This document shows positions 9,211 to 19,137 of a DNA stretch of 64,000 nt, piece by piece (the stretch's first letter is position 1; each line of letters begins with the position of its first letter). The DNA comes from Brucella sp. BE17 (lineage in GTDB: Bacteria > Pseudomonadota > Alphaproteobacteria > Rhizobiales > Rhizobiaceae), in contig NZ_CP154467.1 in NCBI RefSeq assembly GCF_039545455.1, positions 620,001 through 684,000 on the forward strand. Reading direction: 5' to 3'. The translations under genes were made by a program, and so were the position numbers. The notes below the pieces were generated by a model. It had not been told where the DNA came from. It was given only the letters and a program-made list of their open reading frames with translations, and searched no databases.

Positions 9211-11550
9211 TTATTTGTGCTGCTTTGCCGTGGTCGCCGGTGCTTCTCCCGCGCGCTGCAGCGCTTCGACCACGGCCAGCGCCGTCATATTGACCACGCC
9301 ACGCGAAGTAACGGACGGTGTGAGAATATGCGCGGGACGGGCCGCACCCAGCAGGATCGGGCCGACATGCAGCGCATCGGTGACGCTTTTAACCACATTA
9401 AGCGTGATGTTGGCGGCATCGAGGTTTGGGAACACCAGAAGATTGGCTTCGCCCTTCAGGCGTGAATTCGGAAACACACGATCGCGCATGGCCTGCGAAA
9501 GGGCTGAATCACCATGCATTTCGCCGTCCGATTCAAGGTCCGGGGCTTTTTCGGCCAGAAGGGCAGCAGCTTTGCGCATTTTTTCCGCGCTTGCACTTTC
9601 CTTGGAGCCAAAATTGGAATGCGACACCAGCGCCACTTTCGGCACGATGCCGAAACGGTCGATTTCCCTGGCTGCAAGAATGGCGATTTCCGAAATCTCA
9701 TCTGGGGCCGGATCGACATTGACATAGGTATCGGTCAAAAACAGTGCACCGCGCTGCGAAATCAAAAGGCTCAGCGCGGAATAATCATGAATGCCCGGCA
9801 CCTTGCCGATGATCTGTCCGACAACGCGCAAGTGACGCTCGAAACGACCTTCCAGACCGCAGATCATGGCGTCCGCCTCGTCACGCATGACGGCAAGGGC
9901 GGCAATGGCCGTTGAATTGGTACGCACGATGGTGCGTGCCGCTTCCGGCGTAATACCCTGACGGCCTGTGAGCGACAGATAAAGATCGACATAATCGCGA
10001 TAGCGCGGATCGTCTTCGGGGTTGATCAGCTCAAAATCCACACCGGCGCGGATTTTCAAGCCATAACGGCGCAGTCTTGTATCCACGACCTGGGGACGGC
10101 CAACAAGAATGGGAGACGCGATGCCTTCCTCGACCACCACCTGTGCGGCGCGCAGCACGCGTTCGTCTTCACCATCGGAATAGATGACGCGCTTAGGCTT
10201 TTCCTGCGCGCGGGCGGCGGCAAAGACCGGCTTCATGATGAGGCCGGAGCGGAAAACGAAACGGTTGAGCCTGTCGAGATAGGCCTCCATGTCCTCGATC
10301 GGGCGCGTGGCGACGCCTGTTTCCATGGCGGCCTTTGCAACGGCTGGCGCAATGCGCAGAATCAGTCGCTGATCGAACGGGGAAGGGATGATATAATCCG
10401 GGCCAAAGGTGGGCGTGTCGCCGGAATAGGCGCGGGCAGCAACATCGGACGGCTCCTCACGCGCAAGTCCCGCAATGGCGCGAACAGCGGCCAGCTTCAT
10501 CTCTTCATTGATCGCGGTCGCACCGACATCCAGCGCACCGCGGAAAATGTGCGGGAAGCACAAAACATTGTTGACCTGGTTGGGGTAATCCGAACGTCCA
10601 GTGCAGATCATCGCGTCAGCGCGCGCGCTGCGCGCTTCTTCCGGCATGATTTCGGGCTTGGGATTGGCCAGCGCCATGATCAGCGGCTTTTCGGCCATCT
10701 GTTTGAGAAGTTCAGGTTTGAGCACACCCGCCGCCGAAAGACCGAGGAAGACATCCGCGCCGCCAATGACTTCGGCAAGTGTGCGGGCATCGGTCTTTTG
10801 CGCGTAAACTTCCTTCCAGCGGTCCATCAGCGTGTTGCGACCATCATAGACCACGCCTTCAATGTCGCAGACCCAGATGTTTTCGCGTTTTGCACCCAGA
10901 TTGACCAAAAGATTGAGGCAGGCAAGCGCTGCCGCACCCGCACCGGACGTCACGATCTTTGCGTCCGTGATGCTTTTTCCGGCCAGTTCAAGGCCATTCA
11001 ATACAGCGGCTGCGACGATGATTGCGGTACCATGCTGGTCATCGTGGAAAACCGGAATATTCATCTTGGCGCGAAGCTGTTCCTCGACATCGAAACATTC
11101 GGGCGCCTTGATATCTTCCAGATTGATGCCGCCAAAGGTCGGCTCGAGTGCTGCCACCACATCGACGATATGGTTGATGTCATGCGCCTCGATTTCAATG
11201 TCGAATACATCGATATCGGCAAATTTCTTGAAAAGGACCGCCTTGCCTTCCATCACCGGCTTGGATGCGAGTGCGCCGATATTGCCAAGGCCCAGAACCG
11301 CGGTGCCGTTGGAAACCACGGCCACGAGATTGCCGCGCGCCGTATAGTCGGCTGCAAGTGCGGGATCGTCCTGAATGGCAAGGCAGGGAGCAGCAACCCC
11401 CGGCGAATAGGCAAGCGCGAGATCGCGCTGGTTGCCGAGCGGCTTGGTTGCCTGAATTTCCAGCTTTCCCGGCTTCGGATAGCGGTGGAAGAAGAGTGCT
11501 GCCTCGTCGAAATCCGAGAGTGCAGGCGTGGTAGTCTTTTTCTTGGTCAT
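9211..11550 (-). CDS. maeB: NADP-dependent malic enzyme with C-terminal phosphotransacetylase-like domain
   Basis: A 779-residue MaeB-type enzyme converts malate to pyruvate with NADP reduction. The N-terminal malic domain includes [13 protein letters not shown], the substrate-binding [12 protein letters not shown] and the metal site FHDDQHGTA. The NAD(P)-binding fold carries [10 protein letters not shown]. Residues from about 440 onward form a phosphate acetyl/butyryl-transferase-like domain, which in this class acts mainly as an allosteric and oligomerisation module. The length is that of the long bacterial class. The gene is transcribed alone, convergent with gltX. Confidence 0.93.
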   Translation of the reverse strand: MTKKKTTTPALSDFDEAALFFHRYPKPGKLEIQATKPLGNQRDLALAYSPGVAAPCLAIQDDPALAADYTARGNLVAVVSNGTAVLGLGNIGALASKPVMEGKAVLFKKFADIDVFDIEIEAHDINHIVDVVAALEPTFGGINLEDIKAPECFDVEEQLRAKMNIPVFHDDQHGTAIIVAAAVLNGLELAGKSITDAKIVTSGAGAAALACLNLLVNLGAKRENIWVCDIEGVVYDGRNTLMDRWKEVYAQKTDARTLAEVIGGADVFLGLSAAGVLKPELLKQMAEKPLIMALANPKPEIMPEEARSARADAMICTGRSDYPNQVNNVLCFPHIFRGALDVGATAINEEMKLAAVRAIAGLAREEPSDVAARAYSGDTPTFGPDYIIPSPFDQRLILRIAPAVAKAAMETGVATRPIEDMEAYLDRLNRFVFRSGLIMKPVFAAARAQEKPKRVIYSDGEDERVLRAAQVVVEEGIASPILVGRPQVVDTRLRRYGLKIRAGVDFELINPEDDPRYRDYVDLYLSLTGRQGITPEAARTIVRTNSTAIAALAVMRDEADAMICGLEGRFERHLRVVGQIIGKVPGIHDYSALSLLISQRGALFLTDTYVNVDPAPDEISEIAILAAREIDRFGIVPKVALVSHSNFGSKESASAEKMRKAAALLAEKAPDLESDGEMHGDSALSQAMRDRVFPNSRLKGEANLLVFPNLDAANITLNVVKSVTDALHVGPILLGAARPAHILTPSVTSRGVVNMTALAVVEALQRAGEAPATTAKQHK

Positions 11551-12073
11551 AATCGCATCGCTTTCCGGTTATTCTCGCCGCAGCAAACTGTGGCGGACAG
11601 AAGGTGCAGGGAAGAGTACCGGGCCTTCGGCCTTGTACTTCTAATCGAAGTTGTCAGGATTCTGTAGACCCATTTTGTAAAATGAGTTTATCCCTGTGAT
11701 GTTAAAATGAGATGTTAAAAGCGCTTTTACAGCCGCTGCCATCATGGTGAAACTAGAAAGGAGGGGGTCCATAACCTGATGCGCTTGCATTCATCCGGCG
11801 GCCCTGAAAACCCGAATCCACGGCTTCATCCTCTTTTGTTTGAGCAATGATGACATGCCACCAAGAAGCATATGCAATCAACCGGTTTCTGCGCGATTTC
11901 ACGTCAACGTGCTGAAATGTCCATCGTTTCGCTTCTCCCAAGAAAATGCGTCGTCTGAACAGAAGGCGACGCCCATGCTTCAGCAAACCGTCATATGGCT
12001 GTGACAAGAATCGGGTTTTGTCGCCTTCATTCGGGATTACCCGGTTTGCTGGTCCATTTTGAGGGACAATCAA
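11551..12073. other. Intergenic region between maeB and the plcP-like gene
   Basis: This 523-base stretch separates two divergent genes. It should hold the maeB promoter on the minus strand and the promoter of the phosphoesterase/glycosyltransferase pair on the plus strand. The only site I can name is the candidate Pho box at 11988-12005. Short open frames on either strand lack coding character. Confidence 0.6.
11988..12005 (+). promoter_or_regulatory. Candidate Pho box (PhoB site)
   Basis: CCGTCAT, a 4-base spacer ATGG, then CTGTGAC. Each 7-mer differs at one or two positions from the PhoB half-site CTGTCAT, and the 11-base repeat period is exact. The site ends 68 bases before the ATG at 12074. 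The downstream genes belong to families that take part in phosphate-starvation lipid remodelling in rhizobia. The match is by eye only. Confidence 0.5.
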
Positions 12074-12937
12074 ATGAGCACCGATCCGACGCAGGCAAAG
12101 AAGTTCCGGACGCTCTTTATTTCCGATGTTCATCTGGGGTCAAAGGCGGCACAGGCCGATCTGCTGCTGGATTTTCTGCGCCATCACGAGGCCGAGACGA
12201 TCTATCTGGTCGGTGATATCGTCGATGGCTGGCGATTGCGCCGTAGCTGGCACTGGCCGCAGGAACATAATGACGTGGTGCAAAAGCTTTTGCGCCAGAG
12301 CCGCAAGGGCGCAACCATTATTTATATTGCGGGCAATCACGACGAGTTTTTGCGCAATTTTCAGGGTACGCATTTTGGTGGCATTGAAGTAATGAACCGT
12401 GCCATCCATGAAACCGCTGATGGTCGAAAATTTCTGGTCATCCACGGTGACCAGTTTGATGTGGTGGTTCGCAATGCGCGTTTCATCGCTTATCTGGGCG
12501 ACTGGGCCTATGATACGGCCATCTGGATCAACACGGTCATGAGCCGTGTGCGTGCCTATTTCGGGCTGCGCTACTGGTCGTTTTCGGCCTGGGCGAAATT
12601 CCGTGTGAAAAAGGCGGTCAATTTTATCGGTCAGTTTGAAGATGTGGTCTCGGAAGAGGCCAAGCGCATCGGTGTCGATGGCGTCATCTGTGGTCATATT
12701 CATCACGCCACCATCGAGATGATGAACGATGTCGAATATATCAATACCGGCGACTGGGTTGAGAGTTGCACTGCGGTCGTCGAGCATTTCGATGGACGTA
12801 TGGAGCTTCTTGATTGGACGCATATGCGTGATAGCAGCCCGATCTCCGGCAAAAAGCGCCCCAGTAGTCATGAGGCAGATGAAGGCACAATCATTCAACT
12901 GCCGCGTCCGGCGCGCGAAGTCGCAAAGGTCAGTTGA
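12074..12937 (+). CDS. PlcP-like metallophosphoesterase (annotated elsewhere as LpxH-like)
   Basis: A 287-residue calcineurin-fold phosphoesterase. The metal ligands are in FISDVHLG (about 15-22), LVGDIVDGW (about 50-58), AGNHDE (about 92-97), VIHGDQFD (about 130) and CGHIHHA (about 207-213). It resembles UDP-2,3-diacylglucosamine hydrolases. The better match in Hyphomicrobiales is PlcP, a phospholipase C that releases diacylglycerol from phospholipids when phosphate is scarce. The next gene is a lipid-type glycosyltransferase whose start overlaps the stop here, and a candidate Pho box lies upstream, so the PlcP role is favoured. Either role would act at the inner membrane. Confidence 0.75.
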   Translation: MSTDPTQAKKFRTLFISDVHLGSKAAQADLLLDFLRHHEAETIYLVGDIVDGWRLRRSWHWPQEHNDVVQKLLRQSRKGATIIYIAGNHDEFLRNFQGTHFGGIEVMNRAIHETADGRKFLVIHGDQFDVVVRNARFIAYLGDWAYDTAIWINTVMSRVRAYFGLRYWSFSAWAKFRVKKAVNFIGQFEDVVSEEAKRIGVDGVICGHIHHATIEMMNDVEYINTGDWVESCTAVVEHFDGRMELLDWTHMRDSSPISGKKRPSSHEADEGTIIQLPRPAREVAKVS

Positions 12938-13998
12938 TGAAGAAAATCGTCATCATCAGCGATGCTTGGCATCCTCAGGTCAACGGCGTTGTGCGAACCC
13001 TGACCAAATGCCAGGAAATGATGCTGGCCCGTGGCTATGCCGTCGAAATCGTTTCGCCGCTCGATTATCGCTCTGCTCCATGCCCGACTTATCCGGAAAT
13101 AAGGTTGGCGCTGACAACACCATGGGCGTTTAAGCGTAGACTTGTAGCGCTTAAACCCGATTACATCCACATTGCGACTGAAGGTCCACTCGGCATCATG
13201 GCGCGGCGTGCCTGCATGAAATTGGGCTGGCGTTTCACGACGAGCTTTCATACCCGTTTTGCGGAATATGTCGCAGAACGAGTTCCAGTTCCCTTAAGCT
13301 GGACCTATGGCTTTCTGCGACGCTTTCATAACGCCGCGACACACACACTGGTGCCAACGCAATCTATTATGGACGACTTGAAAGAGCGCGGTTTTACCGG
13401 ACTTGATTTGTGGACACGAGGAGTTGATCGCTCTGTGTTTTATCCACGGCCAGATATCGCACCCCAGCAAGAGGAGCCGGTTTTTATTTGCGTTGGGCGT
13501 GTGGCATCAGAAAAGAACCTACCAGCGTTTCTCGATCTCAAGCTGCCGGGCAAAAAACTCATCGTGGGTGACGGGCCTGCGCTCAATGAGCTGAAATTGC
13601 GTTACCCGGATGTCTTGTTCGTCGGTAAACGCGAAGGTGAAGCGCTGGCAAAAACCTATGCGAGCGCTGATGTCTTTGTGTTTCCAAGCCGTACCGACAC
13701 ATTCGGCCTTGTGTTGCTGGAAGCAATTTCATCAGGACTGCCGGTTGCAGCATTTCCGGTTCCTGGCTCAAAGGACGTTGTGGGGGCAACCGGCGCCGGC
13801 GTCCTTTCCGAGGATTTGCAAGCCGCCTGTCTGGAAGCGCTCGCGATGGAAAAATTCGATCCGGAAGAAGTGCTCAAGCCTTTTACCTGGGATGCCTGCG
13901 CCGATATTTTTGAAGATGCGCTGATGTCGGTCAATGGCACAAGCCATGAAGCCGACTACGCGGTAACTCAACCCCAGACGGTTGCTTCCGGCGGATAG
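12937..13998 (+). CDS. GT4 family glycosyltransferase, probable diacylglycerol glycosyltransferase
   Basis: A 353-residue GT-B fold enzyme. The N-terminal acceptor domain begins with ISDAWHPQVNGVVRTL and includes HIATEGPLGIMARR. The C-terminal nucleotide-sugar domain has the family-4 signature PSRTDTFGLVLLEAISSGLP with the conserved Glu pair. The ATG at 12937 overlaps the preceding TGA by one base, so the two proteins are probably coupled. By analogy with Agrobacterium Agt-type enzymes, it may add glucose or glucuronate to the diacylglycerol made by the PlcP-like partner, replacing phospholipids under phosphate limitation. The sugar donor cannot be read from the sequence. The last 31 bases overlap the convergent epimerase gene. 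Confidence 0.75.
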   Translation: MKKIVIISDAWHPQVNGVVRTLTKCQEMMLARGYAVEIVSPLDYRSAPCPTYPEIRLALTTPWAFKRRLVALKPDYIHIATEGPLGIMARRACMKLGWRFTTSFHTRFAEYVAERVPVPLSWTYGFLRRFHNAATHTLVPTQSIMDDLKERGFTGLDLWTRGVDRSVFYPRPDIAPQQEEPVFICVGRVASEKNLPAFLDLKLPGKKLIVGDGPALNELKLRYPDVLFVGKREGEALAKTYASADVFVFPSRTDTFGLVLLEAISSGLPVAAFPVPGSKDVVGATGAGVLSEDLQAACLEALAMEKFDPEEVLKPFTWDACADIFEDALMSVNGTSHEADYAVTQPQTVASGG

Positions 13999-14948
13999 AC
14001 GAGTGCGCCCTCATAACGAAGTCCCGGCTCGCGGTCCTGTGCTAAAAGGAGTGGGCCATCGAGATCGACTACCGCCGCATTTTGCGCGAGAAGCACCGCT
14101 GGTGCCATGCCAAGCGATGTGCCCACCATACAGCCGACCATGATTTGAAGCCCCAGTTTCAACGCCTTATCACGCATGATGAGGCCTTCGGTCAGTCCGC
14201 CCGCCTTGTCGAGTTTGATGTTGACTGCATCGTAGCGGTCAACGAGGTCTTCCAGACCTTGGGCCGTATGCACGCTTTCATCGGCGCAAATCATGACGGA
14301 CCGCTCGATATGGCGCAAAATATCATCATTTCCCGCAGGCAGTGGCTGTTCGATGAGAATGACACCCGCATGTGCAGCAGCGTGAATGTTTTCAGCGATG
14401 TTCGCATTATTCCAGCCCTCATTGGCATCAATGATGATCCGGCTCTTGGGCGCTGCAGCTGCGACAGCCTGAATGCGCGCAATATCGCTGTCGCTACCCA
14501 TTTTCACCTTGATCAGCGGATAATGCGCGACTTTCGCCGTCGCTTCGGCCATTTCCTGCGGTGTTCCCAGTGAAACCGTGATGGCTGTTTGAAGGGGGTG
14601 CGGTTTGATGGACAGTTGATCTGCAACGCGTCTGCCGGTGGACTTGGCTTCCAGATCCCAAAGAGCGCAGTCGACGGCATTGCGCGCAGCACCGGCTGCC
14701 ATGAGGCGCTGGATGTCCAGTCGTGTGGCACCATTCTCGATTTTCTTGCGCATTGATTCGATGGCTTCAACGACACTTTCAAGGCTCTCGCCATAGCGCG
14801 CATAGGGCACGCATTCGCCGCGCCCGACCAGGGTTCCATTGCTGACTGAACACACAACCACAGCCGCTTCGGTTTTTGACCCTCTTGAAATTGTGAATTT
14901 ACCCGCAATGGGATAGCGTTCTACGGCAAGGTTTAAGCTAAAGTGCAT
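13968..14948 (-). CDS. Dipeptide epimerase, enolase superfamily (L-Ala-D/L-Glu epimerase type)
   Basis: A 326-residue muconate-lactonising-subgroup enzyme that probably epimerises L-Ala-D-Glu and related dipeptides from peptidoglycan recycling. The catalytic KVKMG motif (K-x-K) is followed by metal ligands in IIDANEGW, LIEQPLP and CADESVH, and the opposite-face base in NIKLDKAGGLTEG. The start MHFSLNLAVERYPI at 14948 gives the normal N-terminus; frames further upstream add 19 unlikely residues. The gene is convergent with, and overlaps by 31 bases, the glycosyltransferase gene. The substrate is inferred from the subgroup and not proven. Confidence 0.8.
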   Translation of the reverse strand: MHFSLNLAVERYPIAGKFTISRGSKTEAAVVVCSVSNGTLVGRGECVPYARYGESLESVVEAIESMRKKIENGATRLDIQRLMAAGAARNAVDCALWDLEAKSTGRRVADQLSIKPHPLQTAITVSLGTPQEMAEATAKVAHYPLIKVKMGSDSDIARIQAVAAAAPKSRIIIDANEGWNNANIAENIHAAAHAGVILIEQPLPAGNDDILRHIERSVMICADESVHTAQGLEDLVDRYDAVNIKLDKAGGLTEGLIMRDKALKLGLQIMVGCMVGTSLGMAPAVLLAQNAAVVDLDGPLLLAQDREPGLRYEGALVYPPEATVWG

Positions 14949-15115
14949 GAGGAGAGCCCTTTGGAACGCAGTATTTCGGTCGGCAAGCGACTCATATAAT
15001 ATCAAGGCTTGAGAGGCTAACGCATCGTGCCTTGAAAATCTTTAATCGCCACATGGGCTTAACCAAGGACAGATCATTTTTATGCATCTATACTTGGTAT
15101 AAGAGGTAAGCTATT

Positions 15116-16312
15116 TTGACCGACACCGACGATAAAGCAAGAAGCGCTGCCGATGAAACGCCAAAGATCGATGTGAGCGAGCAGGATGGCACGCGCCTGG
15201 TCCGCTTGAGCGGTCGTTGGGTGTCGCAAAGCGTACACCTCGTCGATGACAAGATGCGCGATCTGGAGAAAAGTGTCGGCAAACAGCCGATCACTCTTGA
15301 AGCGTCCAATATTTCCGGCCTCGACACTGCGGGCGCATGGCTTATCGAACGCCTTCGTCAACGCGGTTCGGATGAGAAGGCCGAAAACAGTGCCGAAAAT
15401 GGCAGAGGCGTCGAGCTTAACGGCATACGTGAAACCTGGTTGCCGCTGATGGATGAAGTGGCTGGTGCTGTTGAACGTGTAATCGACGTGCCTCAGCCCA
15501 AAAAACCGTTTTTTGTGATTGCCTTGCTTTCAGCCCTTGGCCGTGGCGTTTTCTCGGTTTTCGATGACTTCAAGATGTCGATGCATATTCTGGGGGCAAC
15601 CATCCGTGGCGCGCAGCTCAAATATGGACGCGGTGGCGGCATCCCGATTGCAGCCGTCGTCACGCAAATGGACCGCATGGGTGTGGGTGCAATCCCGATT
15701 ATTATTCTGATGTCGACGATTGTCGGTGCGATCATTGCGCAGCAGGGCGCTTTCCAGTTGCGCTATTTTGGTGCCGAAATCTTTGTGGTCGATCTGGTCG
15801 GTATTCTTGTGCTGCGTGAACTGGGCGTGCTTTTGACCGCGATCATGATTGCCGGTCGATCCGGCAGTGCAATTACCGCGGAAATAGGATCGATGAAAAT
15901 GCGTGAGGAAACCGACGCATTGACAGTGATTGGCCTTAATCCGGTTGGTGTTCTGGTGTTTCCGCGTCTCGTTGCACTGGTGATCATCCTGCCGCTTTTG
16001 ACCATCATTTCCAATCTGGCGGCCTTGATCGGGGCGGCAGGGGTTGCGTGGTTCTATTCCAATATTTCACCAGAGGCCTTCATCAGCCGATTACATGATG
16101 CAGTGGCGCTCAATACCTATTTTGCCGGTCTTATAAAGGCGCCGTTCATGGCGATGATCATCGGCATTCTTGCGTCCGTGGAGGGCATGAAAGTCGGTGG
16201 CAGTGCAGAATCGCTTGGGCGGCGGGTAACAGCATCGGTGGTGAAGGCTATTTTCGTGGTGATCGTGGTCGATGGCATGTTTGCCATGTTCTATGCGGCG
16301 ATTAATTTCTAA
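15116..16312 (+). CDS. mlaE: MlaE-type ABC permease with fused N-terminal STAS (MlaB-like) domain
   Basis: The permease of a retrograde phospholipid transporter in the inner membrane. At 398 residues it is about 135 longer than a plain MlaE. Residues 15-110 resemble a STAS domain (ITLEASNISGLDTAGAWLI), the role played by separate MlaB in Escherichia coli. From about 125 onward there is the amphipathic helix and five or six membrane segments with MlaE motifs such as REEIDAL-like MREETDALTVIGLNP. Translation starts at TTG after the ribosome-binding site AGAGGT; no ATG fits. It heads the operon mlaE-mlaF-mlaD-lipoprotein. Confidence 0.88.
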   Translation: MTDTDDKARSAADETPKIDVSEQDGTRLVRLSGRWVSQSVHLVDDKMRDLEKSVGKQPITLEASNISGLDTAGAWLIERLRQRGSDEKAENSAENGRGVELNGIRETWLPLMDEVAGAVERVIDVPQPKKPFFVIALLSALGRGVFSVFDDFKMSMHILGATIRGAQLKYGRGGGIPIAAVVTQMDRMGVGAIPIIILMSTIVGAIIAQQGAFQLRYFGAEIFVVDLVGILVLRELGVLLTAIMIAGRSGSAITAEIGSMKMREETDALTVIGLNPVGVLVFPRLVALVIILPLLTIISNLAALIGAAGVAWFYSNISPEAFISRLHDAVALNTYFAGLIKAPFMAMIIGILASVEGMKVGGSAESLGRRVTASVVKAIFVVIVVDGMFAMFYAAINF

Positions 16313-16425
16313 AAGGGACGGAAGACTTATTTTTCTGGGCTATTTGGGACACAGCTGCACATAAAACTGGTGGTAGTTGATACTCAACGGTTCAGTCGGA
16401 CACTTCATTCAGATAAAGAGAATAC

Positions 16426-17283
16426 ATGGAAAACGGCAGTGCGCCCGAAGCGCAACCGCAAAATGATGAGAATTCCAAGACGGCTGCTCCGATAATATCG
16501 GTGCGCGACGTGACGGTTTCGTTTGGCGCATCGACTGTTCTCGACAAGCTGTCGCTCGATATCTACAAGGGCGAGGTTCTAGGTTTCATTGGCCCTTCTG
16601 GCTCGGGTAAATCCGTTCTGATGCGGACCATCCTCGGACTGAACAAGAAGCAATCGGGTGAAATCGAAATCCTTGGCCGCAATATCGACCGTCTCAATGA
16701 GGTGGAAAAAATGGCAATCGATATGCGCATGGGCGTTCTTTTCCAGCACGGTGCCTTGTTTTCAGCCTTGAATGTTCTTGAGAATATTCAAGTGCCGATG
16801 CGCGAATATCTCGATCTTTCGCCAAAACTTATGGATGAACTGGCGCGACTGAAGATTGATCTTGTAGGACTCAAACCGGATACGGCAGAAAAATTTCCGT
16901 CTGAGCTTTCCGGTGGCATGATCAAGCGCGCGGCATTGGCGCGTGCTTTGGCTCTTGATCCGGATATCGTGTTTCTCGACGAGCCGACATCGGGCCTCGA
17001 TCCTATCGGGGCGGCCGAGTTTGACGAGTTGATTGCCAATCTTCGTGATACGATGGGATTGACCGTCTATATGGTGACCCATGATCTTGACAGTCTTTTT
17101 GCCATCTGTGACCGCATTGCGGTGCTTGGGAACAAGAAAGTTCTGGTCAGCGGCACGATTGAAGACATGCTGCATGTAGACGACCCTTGGGTTAAATCCT
17201 ATTTTCGTGGTAAGCGTGCGCGCCAGATCGATCCTTCGGCGCCAACGAGGCGGCGGCCACAAGACCGCTCGCAGACTGGGTAG
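16426..17283 (+). CDS. mlaF: MlaF-type ABC transporter ATP-binding protein
   Basis: The ATPase of the Mla lipid transporter (285 residues). Walker A is GPSGSGKSVLM (about 54-64), the signature motif is LSGGMIKRAALARAL (about 160), and Walker B is IVFLDEPTSGLDP (about 183). The D-loop and the H-loop THDLDSL follow. The MIKR variant of the ABC signature is typical of MlaF. A 113-base gap, probably without a terminator, separates it from mlaE, and mlaD starts 3 bases after its stop. Confidence 0.92.
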   Translation: MENGSAPEAQPQNDENSKTAAPIISVRDVTVSFGASTVLDKLSLDIYKGEVLGFIGPSGSGKSVLMRTILGLNKKQSGEIEILGRNIDRLNEVEKMAIDMRMGVLFQHGALFSALNVLENIQVPMREYLDLSPKLMDELARLKIDLVGLKPDTAEKFPSELSGGMIKRAALARALALDPDIVFLDEPTSGLDPIGAAEFDELIANLRDTMGLTVYMVTHDLDSLFAICDRIAVLGNKKVLVSGTIEDMLHVDDPWVKSYFRGKRARQIDPSAPTRRRPQDRSQTG

Positions 17284-17286
17284 GAC

Positions 17287-18282
17287 ATGGAAACAAGAGC
17301 GAATTACGTAATGGTTGGGGTTTTTACGCTGATCGTCAGCCTATTGGCTTTCGGTTTTGTGTACTGGATTGCGCGTTTCGGTGAAGCACGCGATTCAATC
17401 CCCCTCGATGTACGCATTCCCGGTTCCGTGACCGGCCTGACAATAGGCAGTCAGGTTTTGTTCAATGGTATCAAGGTTGGTGACGTGCGCCGCCTGCATC
17501 TGGATGAAACCAACCCCGGAATGGTAATTGTGCAGACACGGGTCAATGGCAGCACACCGATCACCCGCTCGACGGCCGCAACTCTTGGCTTTCAGGGCCT
17601 CACGGGCCAAGCCTATATCGAATTGAAGGGTGGCCGTCTCGATGAGCCAAATCTGCTGACGGAAGCGGTGAAGGAAGACACTGTGGCTCGTATTGATGCT
17701 GACCCGTCTGCCGTCAACAATCTGCTGGCAACAGCGCAGGATATTTTTGCACGTGCCAATAGCGTGATCGGCGAGTTGGAGGGGTTTGTGAAAGATGCGC
17801 GGGGACCGCTGGCCGATACGATCAACAATACGAAAACCTTTACCGATGCGCTGGCCAAGAATGCCGACGTGATCGAGGAACTGGGTTCCAACACCGGCAA
17901 TATCAATAAGATTGTTACAGATGCAAAAGACATGATGGCGCGTCTCAATGCGGCGTCGGTGCGTGTTGATAGCATTCTGGAAAAGACCGACAATCTGCTA
18001 TCTTCTGATGATAAGGATGGGGTGGTAGCGCAAGCCAAGGCGACGCTTGAATCCATTCGTCAAACCTCGACCAATCTCGACAAGCGGCTGGCACCGATCG
18101 CCGATAATCTGCAACGCTTTTCGGGGCAGGGCCTTCGGGATGTGCAATCTGTTGTCGTTGACAGCCGTCGTTCGATACAGCGTATCGAACAGGCCATTAC
18201 CGATCTTGAACGCAACCCGCAGCGCCTGATTTTCGGCGGACAGGGCAATGTACCCCAGTATAATGGAAGGACGCGTCATTGA
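17287..18282 (+). CDS. mlaD: MlaD-type MCE domain lipid-binding protein
   Basis: A 331-residue protein anchored by one N-terminal membrane helix (about 7-27) that carries a periplasmic MCE domain (about 37-115; key GSVTGLTIGSQVLFNGIKVG). The MCE ring binds lipid and delivers it to the MlaE permease. Residues 140-310 form a long helical region, far longer than in Escherichia coli MlaD (183 residues), as is common in alphaproteobacteria. The gene follows mlaF by 3 bases, and its stop overlaps the TTG start of the next gene. Confidence 0.9.
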   Translation: METRANYVMVGVFTLIVSLLAFGFVYWIARFGEARDSIPLDVRIPGSVTGLTIGSQVLFNGIKVGDVRRLHLDETNPGMVIVQTRVNGSTPITRSTAATLGFQGLTGQAYIELKGGRLDEPNLLTEAVKEDTVARIDADPSAVNNLLATAQDIFARANSVIGELEGFVKDARGPLADTINNTKTFTDALAKNADVIEELGSNTGNINKIVTDAKDMMARLNAASVRVDSILEKTDNLLSSDDKDGVVAQAKATLESIRQTSTNLDKRLAPIADNLQRFSGQGLRDVQSVVVDSRRSIQRIEQAITDLERNPQRLIFGGQGNVPQYNGRTRH

Positions 18283-18905
18283 TTTCACAAATCGATTCTG
18301 CTGAGGTGAAATCGTCTCGAGCGCGTCCGTTTGCGGGGGCTGCTTCGCTCTTGATGGCTGCTGTTCTTGCTGGCTGCGGTACGACCCCGCTCGATACATT
18401 CAATCTGTCGGCACCCCAACCGGCTGTTTCGTCACCGAGCCGCAAGAACCTGCAGTTGCTTGTGCCGACACCGAGCGCACTCAAAGCACTCGACAGCGAG
18501 AACATTGTTGTCAGTTCGGCACCCGGCTCGATCGAATATCTCAAGGGCGCGCAATGGGGCGACAGGCTGACCAATATCGTTCAGTCCCGTCTCGTGCAAG
18601 CTTACGAGAATACAGGTGCGTTCGGCGGTATCGGTCGGCCTGGTGATGGCCTTGCCATCAACTACCAGATTTTGACCGATCTTCGGATGTTTGGTGTTCA
18701 GGCTTATGGTTCGCCAAAAAGCGCCGTTGTTGAATTGACGGTGAGGCTGATGAACGACAAGACGGGTGATATTCGTGCTACGCGTGTTTTCCGCAGCGCT
18801 GTCCCGGTCAGCGGCGGAGCCAATGCGGATTACGTCAAGGCGCTTGATGCAGCCTTCGACCGCACTGTCAGCGAAATCGTAAGCTGGACAGTCGCGGCAC
18901 TCTGA
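18279..18905 (+). CDS. ABC-type transport auxiliary lipoprotein
   Basis: A 208-residue lipoprotein with lipobox LAGC at about residues 28-31 and a domain of the ABC-type transport auxiliary component (PqiC/LptE-like) family, seen in SIEYLKGAQWGDRLTNIVQS. It starts at TTG inside the TTGA overlap with the mlaD stop, so translation is coupled. Its place as the last gene of the Mla operon suggests an outer-membrane lipoprotein that works with the MCE protein in lipid transfer. The partner contact is inferred from gene order only. Confidence 0.82.
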   Translation: MISQIDSAEVKSSRARPFAGAASLLMAAVLAGCGTTPLDTFNLSAPQPAVSSPSRKNLQLLVPTPSALKALDSENIVVSSAPGSIEYLKGAQWGDRLTNIVQSRLVQAYENTGAFGGIGRPGDGLAINYQILTDLRMFGVQAYGSPKSAVVELTVRLMNDKTGDIRATRVFRSAVPVSGGANADYVKALDAAFDRTVSEIVSWTVAAL

Positions 18906-19094
18906 TATGCATAGGGAACCTATTTGATTATCGATTGTTTGAGAACGTCGATAACGCAGGAACCGATGTCATCAATGGAGTGTATTGCAAACGCTTGGTC
19001 GTAATAACCAGACGTGTCGTGGTTGATTCCTATGTCTCGATTGATCATGGCTTGCAAAGCATCGAGTAGCGTTTAATTTCTGTATTCAACCAAC

Positions 19095-19120
19095 AAAAAA
19101 CGGCCCGAAGGCCGTTTTTT
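19095..19120. terminator. Bidirectional terminator at the end of the Mla operon
   Basis: Perfect arms AAAAAACGGCC (19095-19105) and GGCCGTTTTTT (19110-19120) flank a CGAA tetraloop. It lies between the convergent Mla operon and the large coiled-coil gene. Confidence 0.92.
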
Positions 19121-19137
19121 TAAGGCTGCTGCTTTGG

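Noticed and set aside
11753..12133. A 126-residue minus-strand frame in the gap upstream of the plcP-like gene
   Set aside because: It overlaps the start of the phosphoesterase gene and the candidate Pho box, has no family motif and no ribosome-binding site; treated as non-coding.
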